Origin: DATGEO01 sp035310015
GTDB taxonomy: Bacteria; Chloroflexota; Dormibacteria; Dormibacterales; Dormibacteraceae
Assembly: GCA_035310015.1 (NCBI GenBank)
Contig: DATGEO010000162.1
Span: forward strand, 1-7,302
Direction of reading: 5' to 3'
Length of the DNA stretch: 7,302 nucleotides
Under the pieces are notes generated by a model. The model searched no databases. It worked only from the letters and a program-made list of their open reading frames with translations, and was not told the origin of the DNA. Made by a program: the position numbers and the translations under genes. Numbering within the stretch: the stretch's first letter is position 1; each line of letters begins with the position of its first letter. Below are positions 1 through 5,790 of this stretch, piece by piece.

Positions 1-1340
1 GGCACGACGTTGGCGGCGAACAGCGGCCGGTAGAAGTCCTCCAGCATCTCGACCTGCTTGATGCGGGTCGAAGGCTTGGAGGGCAGCTCGAGCGCCCACC
101 ACGACTCCCAGTCGAGGACGATCGCGACCTCCGACCGCACCCGGCTTCCGCACACGGAATCAAGGGCGCGCAGCTCTTTGCCCAGCCGCTTCACCTCGTG
201 CCAGACGGGCGAAGCTTCGGGAGCTCCGTGCGGGACCATCGCGCTGTGGAACTTCTCGGCGCCGGCGCGTGACTGCCGCCACTGGAAGAACATCACGCCG
301 TCCGCGCCGCGGGCCACGGCCTGCAAGCTCCACAGCCGCATCTGCCCCGGCTGCTTGGCGACGTTGACCTCGCGCCAGTTGACCCGGTTCGACGTCTGCT
401 CCATCAGCACCCACGGATTGCCCCGGCCCAGCGACCGCATCAGGTCGCCGGCCATGGCCGCGCGCATCCCGGCCTCGGGATCGGCTGGGTCCTGGTACAC
501 GTCGTCGCTGACGATGTCTTCGTGCTCGGCCCACTTCCAGTAGTCGAGCGGCTTGAAGAAGCGCATGAAGTTGGTAGTGATCGGAATGTCCGGAGTCTTC
601 GCTTTGAGCACCGAGTGCTCGATCTCGTAGCAGGCGAGCAGCTCGTCCGAGCAGAAGCGCATGAAGTCGAGCTGCTGGCTCGGGTTGGGCCACGTCGGCG
701 TCGTGCGCGGCGGGATCACCTCGTCCCACGACGCGTAGCGCTGGGACCAGAAGTCGGTGCCCCACGCGCGATTGAGGTCCTCGACCGAGCCATGGCGATC
801 CTGCAGCCATGCGCGGAACGCGGCCGCGGAGACGTCGCAGTAGCACGCGGGCACGTGACAGGCGTACTCGTTGCCGACGTGCCACATCGCGAGCGCGGGA
901 TGCTTCGCGTACCGCTCGGCCAGGCGCTCGACCAGCCGCCGCGAACCCTCGCGGTAGACGGGGCTGCTCGGGCAGTAGTGCTGGCGCGCGCCGTGCCACA
1001 GCCGGGTGCCGCCGGCCAGGACCGGGAGCATCTCCGGGTGCGCGTGGGACATCCACGGCGGCGGCGACGCGGTCGCGGTGGCGAGGTCGACGGCAATGCC
1101 GCCCGCGTGCAGCATGTCCATGATCCGGTCGAGCCACTCGAAGTCGTAGCGGCCTTCCTCAGGTTCCAGCCGCGACCACGAGAAGATCGCGAGCGACACG
1201 ATGTTGACGCCCGCCTCCTGCATCAGCCGGACGTCCTCCTCCCATACCCGCTCCGGCCACTGGTCGGGGTTGTAGTCGCCGCCGTACAGGATGTGCGGCA
1301 GGCGCTCGCCGAGCAGCGGCCGAGTGGTGGGTGTGCTCAG
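1..1340 (-). CDS. GH42 beta-galactosidase, partial (C-terminus beyond left edge)
   Basis: Hydrolyses terminal beta-galactosides, releasing galactose. I translated the minus strand directly; 446 codons are open to the window edge. The N-terminus has the GH42 signature GGDYNPDQWP (residues 20-29), followed by a TIM-barrel domain. Family knowledge assigns the acid/base to Glu158 in WHVGNEY and the nucleophile to Glu314 in LMEQTSN. From about residue 400 the start of the trimerisation domain is visible; the rest of it and the C-terminal domain (roughly 200 or more residues of a usual ~650-700) lie outside. No signal peptide is seen, so it should act in the cytoplasm on imported sugar. It is last of the leftward genes in the window. 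No ATG, GTG or TTG fits the start: the frame reads CTG at 1340-1338, overlapping the upstream TGA as CTGA, and this is my tentative start. Three of four cysteines of the metal site known in Thermus enzymes appear present (Cys123, Cys166, Cys168); the fourth is Ser171. Family assignment is firm; exact substrate is not. Confidence 0.93.
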   Translation of the reverse strand, partial: MSTPTTRPLLGERLPHILYGGDYNPDQWPERVWEEDVRLMQEAGVNIVSLAIFSWSRLEPEEGRYDFEWLDRIMDMLHAGGIAVDLATATASPPPWMSHAHPEMLPVLAGGTRLWHGARQHYCPSSPVYREGSRRLVERLAERYAKHPALAMWHVGNEYACHVPACYCDVSAAAFRAWLQDRHGSVEDLNRAWGTDFWSQRYASWDEVIPPRTTPTWPNPSQQLDFMRFCSDELLACYEIEHSVLKAKTPDIPITTNFMRFFKPLDYWKWAEHEDIVSDDVYQDPADPEAGMRAAMAGDLMRSLGRGNPWVLMEQTSNRVNWREVNVAKQPGQMRLWSLQAVARGADGVMFFQWRQSRAGAEKFHSAMVPHGAPEASPVWHEVKRLGKELRALDSVCGSRVRSEVAIVLDWESWWALELPSKPSTRIKQVEMLEDFYRPLFAANVV

Positions 1341-2296
1341 CCTTTGGTGGACCCGAGCGTCAGGCCGGCGACGAACTGCTTCTGCAGCAGGATGTACACC
1401 AGGATCGGCGGGATGCACGCGAGCAGCGCGCCCGCGGCGATGAGGTTGTTGTTGGTGAAGAACTCGCCCTGCAGGTTGTTCAGCGCGGTGGTGATGGGGC
1501 GCTTCGCCCCTGACTTCATCAACACCAGGGCCCAGAAGAAGTCGTTGTAGATGAAGGTGAACAGGAGCGTGGCCATGGCCGCCAGCGCGGGCCGGCACAG
1601 GGGCAGGATCACGCTCCACCAGATGCGCAGCACGTTGGCCCCGTCGACCAGCGCCGATTCGGTGATCTCCTTCGTGATGGTCTTCATGTAGTTGCTGAGC
1701 ACGAACGTCGCGAAGCCGGTCTGGAAGACGACGTGGATGAGGATGATCCCGATGTACTGGTCGTAGAGCAGCGTGTTGTCGCTGAAGATCGCGAACGAGA
1801 AGTTCCAGGCGTTGATGTCGATCTCGCCGAAGTACGGGATCGGCGTGTGCAGGTACGCGTAGTACAGCGGGATGATGATGACCTGCGGCGGCAGCAGGTT
1901 GCCGGCGGTGAAGATCAGCAGCACGGTCAGGTTGAACTTCCAGCTGAACTGCGTGCAGCCGAACGCGACGAGCGAGGCGAGCAGGAGCGTGAAGATCACC
2001 CCTGGCACCACGACGACCAGCGTGTTCAGGTAGTACAGCGGCAGCTGGGCCTCGGTGACGAACGTCTGGTAGTTGATCAGCGTCAGACCATCCGCCGGCC
2101 ACGAGATGTAGCCGTGCAGCGCGGTGTCGCCAAAGGTTCGCAGCGACGTGAAGATCGCCCACGCGATCGGGAACAGCCAGATCGCGACCATGGTGATCAG
2201 GAAGGCGTGCAGGGCCACGCGCGCGGGCTTGACTCGCGGGCGTTTGATCTGCACGTCGCGCCGGTTGACGGTTGCGGTCGCTGCGGCGGTGGCCAT
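1337..2296 (-). CDS. MalG-type carbohydrate ABC transporter permease
   Basis: Inner-membrane permease subunit of a CUT1-family sugar importer, expected to pair with the MalF-type protein encoded just upstream. It has 319 residues, with a cytoplasmic N-terminus rich in Ala and basic residues, a first membrane segment at about 28-51, and several more hydrophobic segments. The EAA loop that docks on the ATPase is at about 213-236 (ESALVDGAN through ILPLCRPAL). The C-terminus LTLGSTKG resembles the usual MalG-type end (GLTxGAVKG). The ATG at 2296 shares its A with the TGA of the upstream permease (TGATG), and GAGGA at 2304-2308 lies 7 nt ahead, giving a convincing ribosome binding site and translational coupling. 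A longer open frame continues upstream but only through the other permease gene. The loop at about 150-180, rich in aromatic and acidic residues, looks longer than in short MalG homologues. Confidence 0.95.
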   Translation of the reverse strand: MATAAATATVNRRDVQIKRPRVKPARVALHAFLITMVAIWLFPIAWAIFTSLRTFGDTALHGYISWPADGLTLINYQTFVTEAQLPLYYLNTLVVVVPGVIFTLLLASLVAFGCTQFSWKFNLTVLLIFTAGNLLPPQVIIIPLYYAYLHTPIPYFGEIDINAWNFSFAIFSDNTLLYDQYIGIILIHVVFQTGFATFVLSNYMKTITKEITESALVDGANVLRIWWSVILPLCRPALAAMATLLFTFIYNDFFWALVLMKSGAKRPITTALNNLQGEFFTNNNLIAAGALLACIPPILVYILLQKQFVAGLTLGSTKG

Positions 2297-3261
2297 CAGA
2301 ACGTCCTCATGACGCGGGTGAGGAAGGCGACGATGGGTACGAGCGAGATGACCAGCAGGACGACGGCGATGGCCGAGCCGAAGCCCACCAGGCTCGCCTC
2401 GCTGACGCTGTTGTTCGTGATCAGGATCGACAGCAGCTCGAGGCCGTTCTTGCCCTGGTTGATGATGAAAGCGATGTCGAAGGCGCGGAGGGACTCGATG
2501 GCGGTGACGACCACGACCACGACGTTGATCGGCGCCATCACCGGAAGCACCACGTTGAAGAAGGTCTGAACCTCGGTCGCGCCGTCCACCCGCGCCGCCT
2601 CTTTGAGCGACGGGTCGACGCTCTTCAGGCCGGCCAGGTACAGGATCATCACGTAGCCGATGTGCCGCCAGCTGGCCGCGACCAGGATGGCGTACAGGTT
2701 GATGCGCGGATTGCCCAGCCAATCGATCAGGTGCGAGTTGTGGGCGATGCCGAGGAAGTTGTTGATGAAGCCGTCCGTGGGCGTGTACTGGAGCTCCCAG
2801 ATCAAGCCCACGACCGCGAGCGCGAGGACGACCGGCAGGAAGAAGATGCTCTGGTAGATGCGCGAGCCCCGCATCTCGCGGTCGAGCAGCACGGCGAACA
2901 GGATGCCCAGCGGCGTGGCGATGAAGGTCAGCCACAAAAGCCAGATCACGTTGTGGCTGAACGCCGGCCAGAAAAGGGTGTAGCCGGTGAACATGAACTG
3001 GTAGTTCTTCAGGCCCACGAAGTTCTTGGACGTGAGGTCGCTGAGCCCGTCCCAGTTGGTGAACGACAGCAGGACCGAGGTGATGGTCGGCAGCCAGATC
3101 AGGACGATGTCCAGCGCCAGCGGGATTCCGACCATCAGCAGCAGCAGCACCTTGTCGCGGCGCGTGAGGAGGGTGTAGCGCCGCCGGCGGGTGGTGACGA
3201 GGGCCCCCGCCTCGGGCGAACCGAGCGCCCGGGCGGGGGCTGTGCGCGTGGTGTTAGCCAC
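2296..3261 (-). CDS. MalF/UgpA-type carbohydrate ABC transporter permease
   Basis: First membrane subunit of the CUT1 sugar importer. It has 321 residues with a basic cytoplasmic N-terminus (TTRRRRYTLLTRRDK), a first membrane segment at about 37-60, an extracytoplasmic stretch containing FTNWDGLS, and further hydrophobic segments. The EAA loop contacting the ATPase is clear at 221-244 (EAARVDGATE through VVLPVMAP). The start is GTG at 3261-3259; no ATG lies near, and the next in-frame Met (residue 43) is inside the first membrane segment. No good Shine-Dalgarno sequence is seen in the 19-nt gap after the binding-protein gene, so initiation probably relies on coupling or is weak, which would suit the lower level needed for a permease relative to its binding protein. 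Its stop overlaps the start of the MalG-type gene by one base. Role is firm; sugar specificity cannot be read from the sequence. Confidence 0.95.
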   Translation of the reverse strand: MANTTRTAPARALGSPEAGALVTTRRRRYTLLTRRDKVLLLLMVGIPLALDIVLIWLPTITSVLLSFTNWDGLSDLTSKNFVGLKNYQFMFTGYTLFWPAFSHNVIWLLWLTFIATPLGILFAVLLDREMRGSRIYQSIFFLPVVLALAVVGLIWELQYTPTDGFINNFLGIAHNSHLIDWLGNPRINLYAILVAASWRHIGYVMILYLAGLKSVDPSLKEAARVDGATEVQTFFNVVLPVMAPINVVVVVVTAIESLRAFDIAFIINQGKNGLELLSILITNNSVSEASLVGFGSAIAVVLLVISLVPIVAFLTRVMRTF

Positions 3262-3280
3262 GTTCAGATGATATTGGTGA

Positions 3281-4684
3281 CTACTCCGGGGGCAGCGAGT
3301 CCCAGAAGCTCTGCATCTGGCTCTGGAGGCCCGTCGTGTCGGCGCTCGGGTTGGAGAGGAACTTCAGGAGGAAGCCCTGCATGCCGTTCGGGCCGGCGAA
3401 GTCAGGCCGCGAGTCGCGGTCGAAGTACTGCGTGATCTTCTGGGCGGCGCTCACGATCTGAACGGCCTTCTTGGTGAGAGGGGGGTACTGGCTCGTGTCG
3501 GCGTCGCTCGCGGTCGGGATCGAGCCGGGCGCGTGCTGCCAGTAGAGGACCTGCGTCGAGCCCTTGGCCAGGAACTCCATGAAGGCCTTGGCCTGCCCGA
3601 GGTCCGCGCTCAAAGTCGGTGACTTCTTGCTGACCATGTAGACGTCGATCGGAGCGTCGAGCGCCTTCTCGGCGTCGAACGAGGTGCCGAGGTCGGGGAA
3701 CGGGAAGAAGTCGAGCTGGTCGACGTCGGCCTGGCTGCCGCTGGCCTTGAACTCGTCGGAGACGAACAGGCCGAGCAGGTACATGCCCGCCTGCTTGCGC
3801 AGCAGCTGGTCCGCGCCCTGCTCCCACGTGAGGCCCGCGAAGGCCGGGGAGTAGTACTGCGTGATCTCGCTCCACTTCTTGAAGACGGCGGTGACCTTCG
3901 GGTCCGTCCACTTCTGGCCGTTGGCGCCGGTCAGGAGGTTGACGTGGAAGTCGTAGCCGTTCATGCGCAGGTTGAGGATGTCGAAGGTGCCCTGCGCCGG
4001 CCAGCCGTCCTTGTCGGCGAACGCGATGGGGATCAGCCCGTCCGACTTCATCTTGGCGCAGAGGGCCTTGAAGTCGTCCCAGTTCGTGGGCACCGAGTAG
4101 CCCTTGGCCGCCCAGACGTCCTTGCGGTAGAAGACCGCCCACGGGTAGTAGTCGGTCGGAACCGCGTACACATGGCCGTCGTTGCCCTTGACCGAAGAGG
4201 CGAAGCCGGCCGTGTAGTTCGAGCTCACCGCGCTCCAGACGTCGTCGATCGGCGTGACTAGGCCCTTGTCCGCGAAGAACCGCATGCGGTGACCGGAGAA
4301 CCAGGTGAAGACGTCCTCGGGCGTGCCGCCGAGGTACTGGCTGATCTGGTTCTGGAAGGTGCCGTGGTCGACGGTGTTGATGGTGGTCTTGGTGCCGCCG
4401 TTGGCCTGGTCGAAGGCGTCGACGATGGCCTGGATGCCTGCCTTCGAGTTCGGGTCGGAGCCGTTGCTGCCCAGAGTCAGCTTGCCGCCGGTGGCGGTGA
4501 TGCCGGTCGTCCCCGACGACGTGCTGGTGCCGCCGCAGGCCGCGATGAACGCGGCGAGGCTGCCGTAGGCGCCGGCCTTCAGAACGTCCCGGCGGGAGAG
4601 ATCCAGGTCCAGTGGCAGCTCCAGGCCCGTGTTTCCGAGCATGAGCCGGTTGCGAACCCGTTTGGCTTCCCTTGAATCACCCAT
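3281..4684 (-). CDS. Family 1 extracellular sugar-binding lipoprotein (Tat-type signal)
   Basis: Captures the sugar outside the membrane and delivers it to the two permeases. The protein has 467 residues. The signal peptide has a twin-arginine motif, SRRDVLK (30-36), a hydrophobic core (about 37-47) and a lipobox IAAC with Cys50, so it looks like a Tat-exported lipoprotein. A Gly/Ser/Thr-rich tether (51-66) follows. The mature part resembles the MalE/UgpB-type family: VDAFDQANGG near 88-97, AVPTDYYPWAVFYRKDVW at 174-191, and aromatic residues scattered as expected for sugar stacking. The start is set by ATG at 4684 with AGGAGG at 4691-4696 and a 6-nt spacer; the longer open frame beyond it has no comparable site. 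The 29-residue region before the twin arginines is unusually long. It is first in the leftward operon, next to a TTGACA promoter. The sugar is probably a beta-galactoside because of the linked GH42 and galT, but this is inference. Confidence 0.94.
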   Translation of the reverse strand: MGDSREAKRVRNRLMLGNTGLELPLDLDLSRRDVLKAGAYGSLAAFIAACGGTSTSSGTTGITATGGKLTLGSNGSDPNSKAGIQAIVDAFDQANGGTKTTINTVDHGTFQNQISQYLGGTPEDVFTWFSGHRMRFFADKGLVTPIDDVWSAVSSNYTAGFASSVKGNDGHVYAVPTDYYPWAVFYRKDVWAAKGYSVPTNWDDFKALCAKMKSDGLIPIAFADKDGWPAQGTFDILNLRMNGYDFHVNLLTGANGQKWTDPKVTAVFKKWSEITQYYSPAFAGLTWEQGADQLLRKQAGMYLLGLFVSDEFKASGSQADVDQLDFFPFPDLGTSFDAEKALDAPIDVYMVSKKSPTLSADLGQAKAFMEFLAKGSTQVLYWQHAPGSIPTASDADTSQYPPLTKKAVQIVSAAQKITQYFDRDSRPDFAGPNGMQGFLLKFLSNPSADTTGLQSQMQSFWDSLPPE

Positions 4685-4690
4685 AGACTT

Positions 4691-4697
4691 CCTCCTC
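4691..4697 (-). promoter_or_regulatory. Ribosome binding site of the sugar-binding protein gene
   Basis: The minus strand reads GAGGAGG here, with AGGAGG 6 nt before ATG 4684. It is the strongest Shine-Dalgarno match in the window and decides the start. It fits high expression of a binding protein relative to the permeases downstream. Confidence 0.85.
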
Positions 4698-4709
4698 TTT
4701 GTTGGGGCC

Positions 4710-4732
4710 CGGCCGCACCGGCGATGTGGCCG
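4710..4732 (-). other. Imperfect inverted repeat in the binding-protein mRNA leader
   Basis: Arms CGGCC (4710-4714) and GGCCG (4728-4732) pair perfectly, and CA/TG pairs just inside extend the stem past one mismatch. It falls in the predicted 5' leader, about 13 nt upstream of the Shine-Dalgarno. It could be a leader stem-loop, but GC-rich DNA makes such short repeats by chance, so confidence is low. Confidence 0.3.
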
Positions 4733-4754
4733 TGTTGGCGTCGGCTTTAGCGGA

Positions 4755-4782
4755 GGGTTACAGATTCGGTCACATTTGTCAA
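4755..4782 (-). promoter_or_regulatory. Predicted promoter of the leftward transport/GH42 operon
   Basis: On the minus strand a perfect -35 box TTGACA (4782-4777) is followed after 16 nt by TAACCC (4760-4755), or after 17 nt by AACCCT, as a weak -10. This predicts a start near 4748 and a leader of about 64 nt before ATG 4684. The -35 is convincing; the -10 is poor, suggesting a regulated or activated promoter. Confidence 0.55.
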
Positions 4783-4807
4783 TTCCCAAGTTTCGCTTCT
4801 GCTCACT

Positions 4808-4827
4808 ATTGATCGGAAACGATCAAT
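4808..4827. promoter_or_regulatory. Perfect 8-bp inverted repeat, candidate DeoR operator
   Basis: Arms ATTGATCG (4808-4815) and CGATCAAT (4820-4827) are exact reverse complements separated by GAAA. It is the most AT-rich perfect palindrome I noticed in the locus, sits between the divergent operons and ends 17 bp before the start of the DeoR-family gene. It overlaps the predicted -35 and spacer of that gene's promoter, so binding there would block it. Relative to the leftward promoter it is centred near -70. The link to this DeoR protein is inferred from position. Confidence 0.6.
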
Positions 4828-4837
4828 GCCGTAGGAT
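4809..4837 (+). promoter_or_regulatory. Predicted promoter of the deoR-galT operon, possibly leaderless
   Basis: TTGATC (4809-4814) and TAGGAT (4832-4837) match -35 and -10 consensus at four of six positions each, with an exact 17-nt spacer. The -10 ends 7 nt before ATG 4845, so transcription could begin at or next to the start codon, giving a leaderless mRNA. The AGGA inside TAGGAT could instead serve as a Shine-Dalgarno 8 nt before the ATG if transcription starts farther upstream; the two readings exclude each other. Confidence 0.45.
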
Positions 4838-4844
4838 CGGGCGA

Positions 4845-5639
4845 ATGCTGGCGGCCGAGCGGAGACGCCTGATCGGAGAGAGCATCCGGTCGCGGGGCGT
4901 AGTGTCGGTCGCGGAGATGGCCCACGCCCTGGGCACCACCGAGATCACGCTGCGCCGCGACCTGCGGTCGATGGCGCGGGAGGGGCTGCTGGTCCGGACG
5001 CACGGCGGCGCCGTGCTGCCGGCGGCCCTCGGCCACGAGCCCAGCTACTCGGAGAAGGCGCGCCAGGCCGGCCCTGAGAAGGCCGCGATCGCGCAGCTGG
5101 CGCGCAGCCTCATCCGCCCTGGCGACTCGATCTTGCTAGGACCGGGCACGACCACGCTCGCGCTTGCGCGCCTGCTCGGAAGCTCGCCCGAGCTGACCGT
5201 GGTCACCAACTCGCTGCTCGTCGCCCAGGCGCTGATGGAGGCGCCGCACGTGGAGGTGATCCTCACCGGCGGCACGCTCCGGCGGTCGATCCACGCGCTG
5301 GTGGGACCGGCGGCCGAGGAAGCGGTGCGGTCGCTGCGCGCCTCCCAGGCGTTCATCTCGGGCAACGGGTTCAGCGCCGAGCGCGGGCTGAGCACGCCAA
5401 GCCCGCTCGTCGCCGCGACCGACCGGGCGCTGGCGGGCGCGGCGCAGCAGGTCGTGGTGCTCGCCGACCACACCAAGATCGGGCAGGAGACGATGTGCCA
5501 GACGGTGCCCGCGGGCCGGGTGCACACGCTGATCACGGATGCGAAGGCTTCGCCTCGCGAGCTCGACGCGATCCGCGAGGCCGGCGTCGAGGTGCTGGTG
5601 GCCGGCGCCGCCGAGCATGAGAAGAAAAATTCAGCCTGA
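4845..5639 (+). CDS. DeoR-family sugar-phosphate-responsive transcriptional regulator
   Basis: DNA-binding repressor of 264 residues, the usual family length. The N-terminal winged helix-turn-helix is at about 4-58: VVSVAEMAHALGTTEITLRRDL followed by the wing motif LVRTHGGAV (49-57). The C-terminal sugar-phosphate-sensing domain (about 72-255) contains LGPGTTTLALARLL, VVTNSLLVAQAL, LTGGTLR and the conserved VVVLADHTKIG (203-213). ATG 4845 is chosen because the protein then begins at the normal MLAAERRRLI position; the frame extends upstream but into the palindrome and promoter. By context it controls the divergent transport/GH42 genes and its own operon, relieved by a sugar phosphate of galactose metabolism. 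Family members often bind phosphorylated sugars, so a galactose- or tagatose-type phosphate is plausible but not shown. Confidence 0.94.
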   Translation: MLAAERRRLIGESIRSRGVVSVAEMAHALGTTEITLRRDLRSMAREGLLVRTHGGAVLPAALGHEPSYSEKARQAGPEKAAIAQLARSLIRPGDSILLGPGTTTLALARLLGSSPELTVVTNSLLVAQALMEAPHVEVILTGGTLRRSIHALVGPAAEEAVRSLRASQAFISGNGFSAERGLSTPSPLVAATDRALAGAAQQVVVLADHTKIGQETMCQTVPAGRVHTLITDAKASPRELDAIREAGVEVLVAGAAEHEKKNSA

Positions 5640-5790
5640 CGGGGCGGAGCCGCCCCGCCGCGACCACGAAGGCGATCGAGCCGCGCCCGAGGCCACCTCT
5701 CAGCCGGGGTTGAACCGCCGTCCGCTGGAGCTGCCGGACGGGCGCTACCTCATCGCCTACGAGCGCGCGAAGAAGCCCGCCGATGCCTGA
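5617..5790 (+). CDS. Small unknown protein between deoR and galT (57 aa)
   Basis: I do not recognise this protein. It begins at ATG 5617, overlaps the end of the deoR gene by 23 nt and overlaps the galT start by 8 nt (galT ATG at 5783). Without it a roughly 140-bp gap would split an otherwise packed operon. The N-terminal half is polar and charged (PDGAEPPRRDHEGDR) and looks disordered. The C-terminal half, LNRRPLELPDGRYLIAYER, looks like a short folded segment with an amphipathic strand and is followed by a basic tail. No signal peptide or membrane segment is seen. The ribosome binding site is weak. A TTG at 5710 could start a 26-residue version holding only the better-looking half. Third codon positions are G/C-rich like the neighbours. 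It may be a real coupled gene or a frame open by chance in GC-rich DNA. Confidence 0.5.
   Translation: MRRKIQPDGAEPPRRDHEGDRAAPEATSQPGLNRRPLELPDGRYLIAYERAKKPADA
5641..5656 (+). other. GC-rich hairpin just after the deoR stop
   Basis: GGGGCGG (5641-5647) and CCGCCCC (5650-5656) are perfect inverted arms two bases apart; in RNA this would fold as a six-pair stem with a GAGC loop. It begins 1 nt after the deoR TGA. No T-run follows, so it is not a standard intrinsic terminator. It may slow polymerase, protect the deoR mRNA end or lower expression of galT, or it may be a chance product of GC-rich DNA. It lies inside the small ORF. Confidence 0.5.

Noticed and set aside
160..1550. Long open frames on both strands across the GH42 gene (160-1137 minus, 522-1550 plus)
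   Set aside because: Out of frame with the GH42 protein, very rich in Arg/Ala/Pro, and without domains. The real frame is the one holding GGDYNPDQWP, WHVGNEY and LMEQTSN.
2272..3435. 387-codon plus-strand open frame opposite the MalF-type permease gene
   Set aside because: Its translation is dominated by Asp, Arg, Val, Gln and Glu with no recognisable domain, the expected antisense shadow of GC-rich coding DNA; the minus strand carries clear permease motifs.
4685..4789. Upstream extension of the binding-protein frame to 4789
   Set aside because: The ATG at 4684 has a strong AGGAGG site, while the extension crosses the predicted promoter and adds a Cys/Arg/Pro-rich non-signal stretch.
4629..4844. 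Upstream extension of the DeoR frame to an ATG at 4629
   Set aside because: It would run through the start of the divergent binding-protein gene and the promoter region, adding residues unlike any DeoR N-terminus. ATG 4845 gives the normal family start.
5641..5656. Intrinsic terminator after deoR
   Set aside because: The stem is good but no T-run follows, and galT appears coupled to the genes before it, so termination here is not supported.
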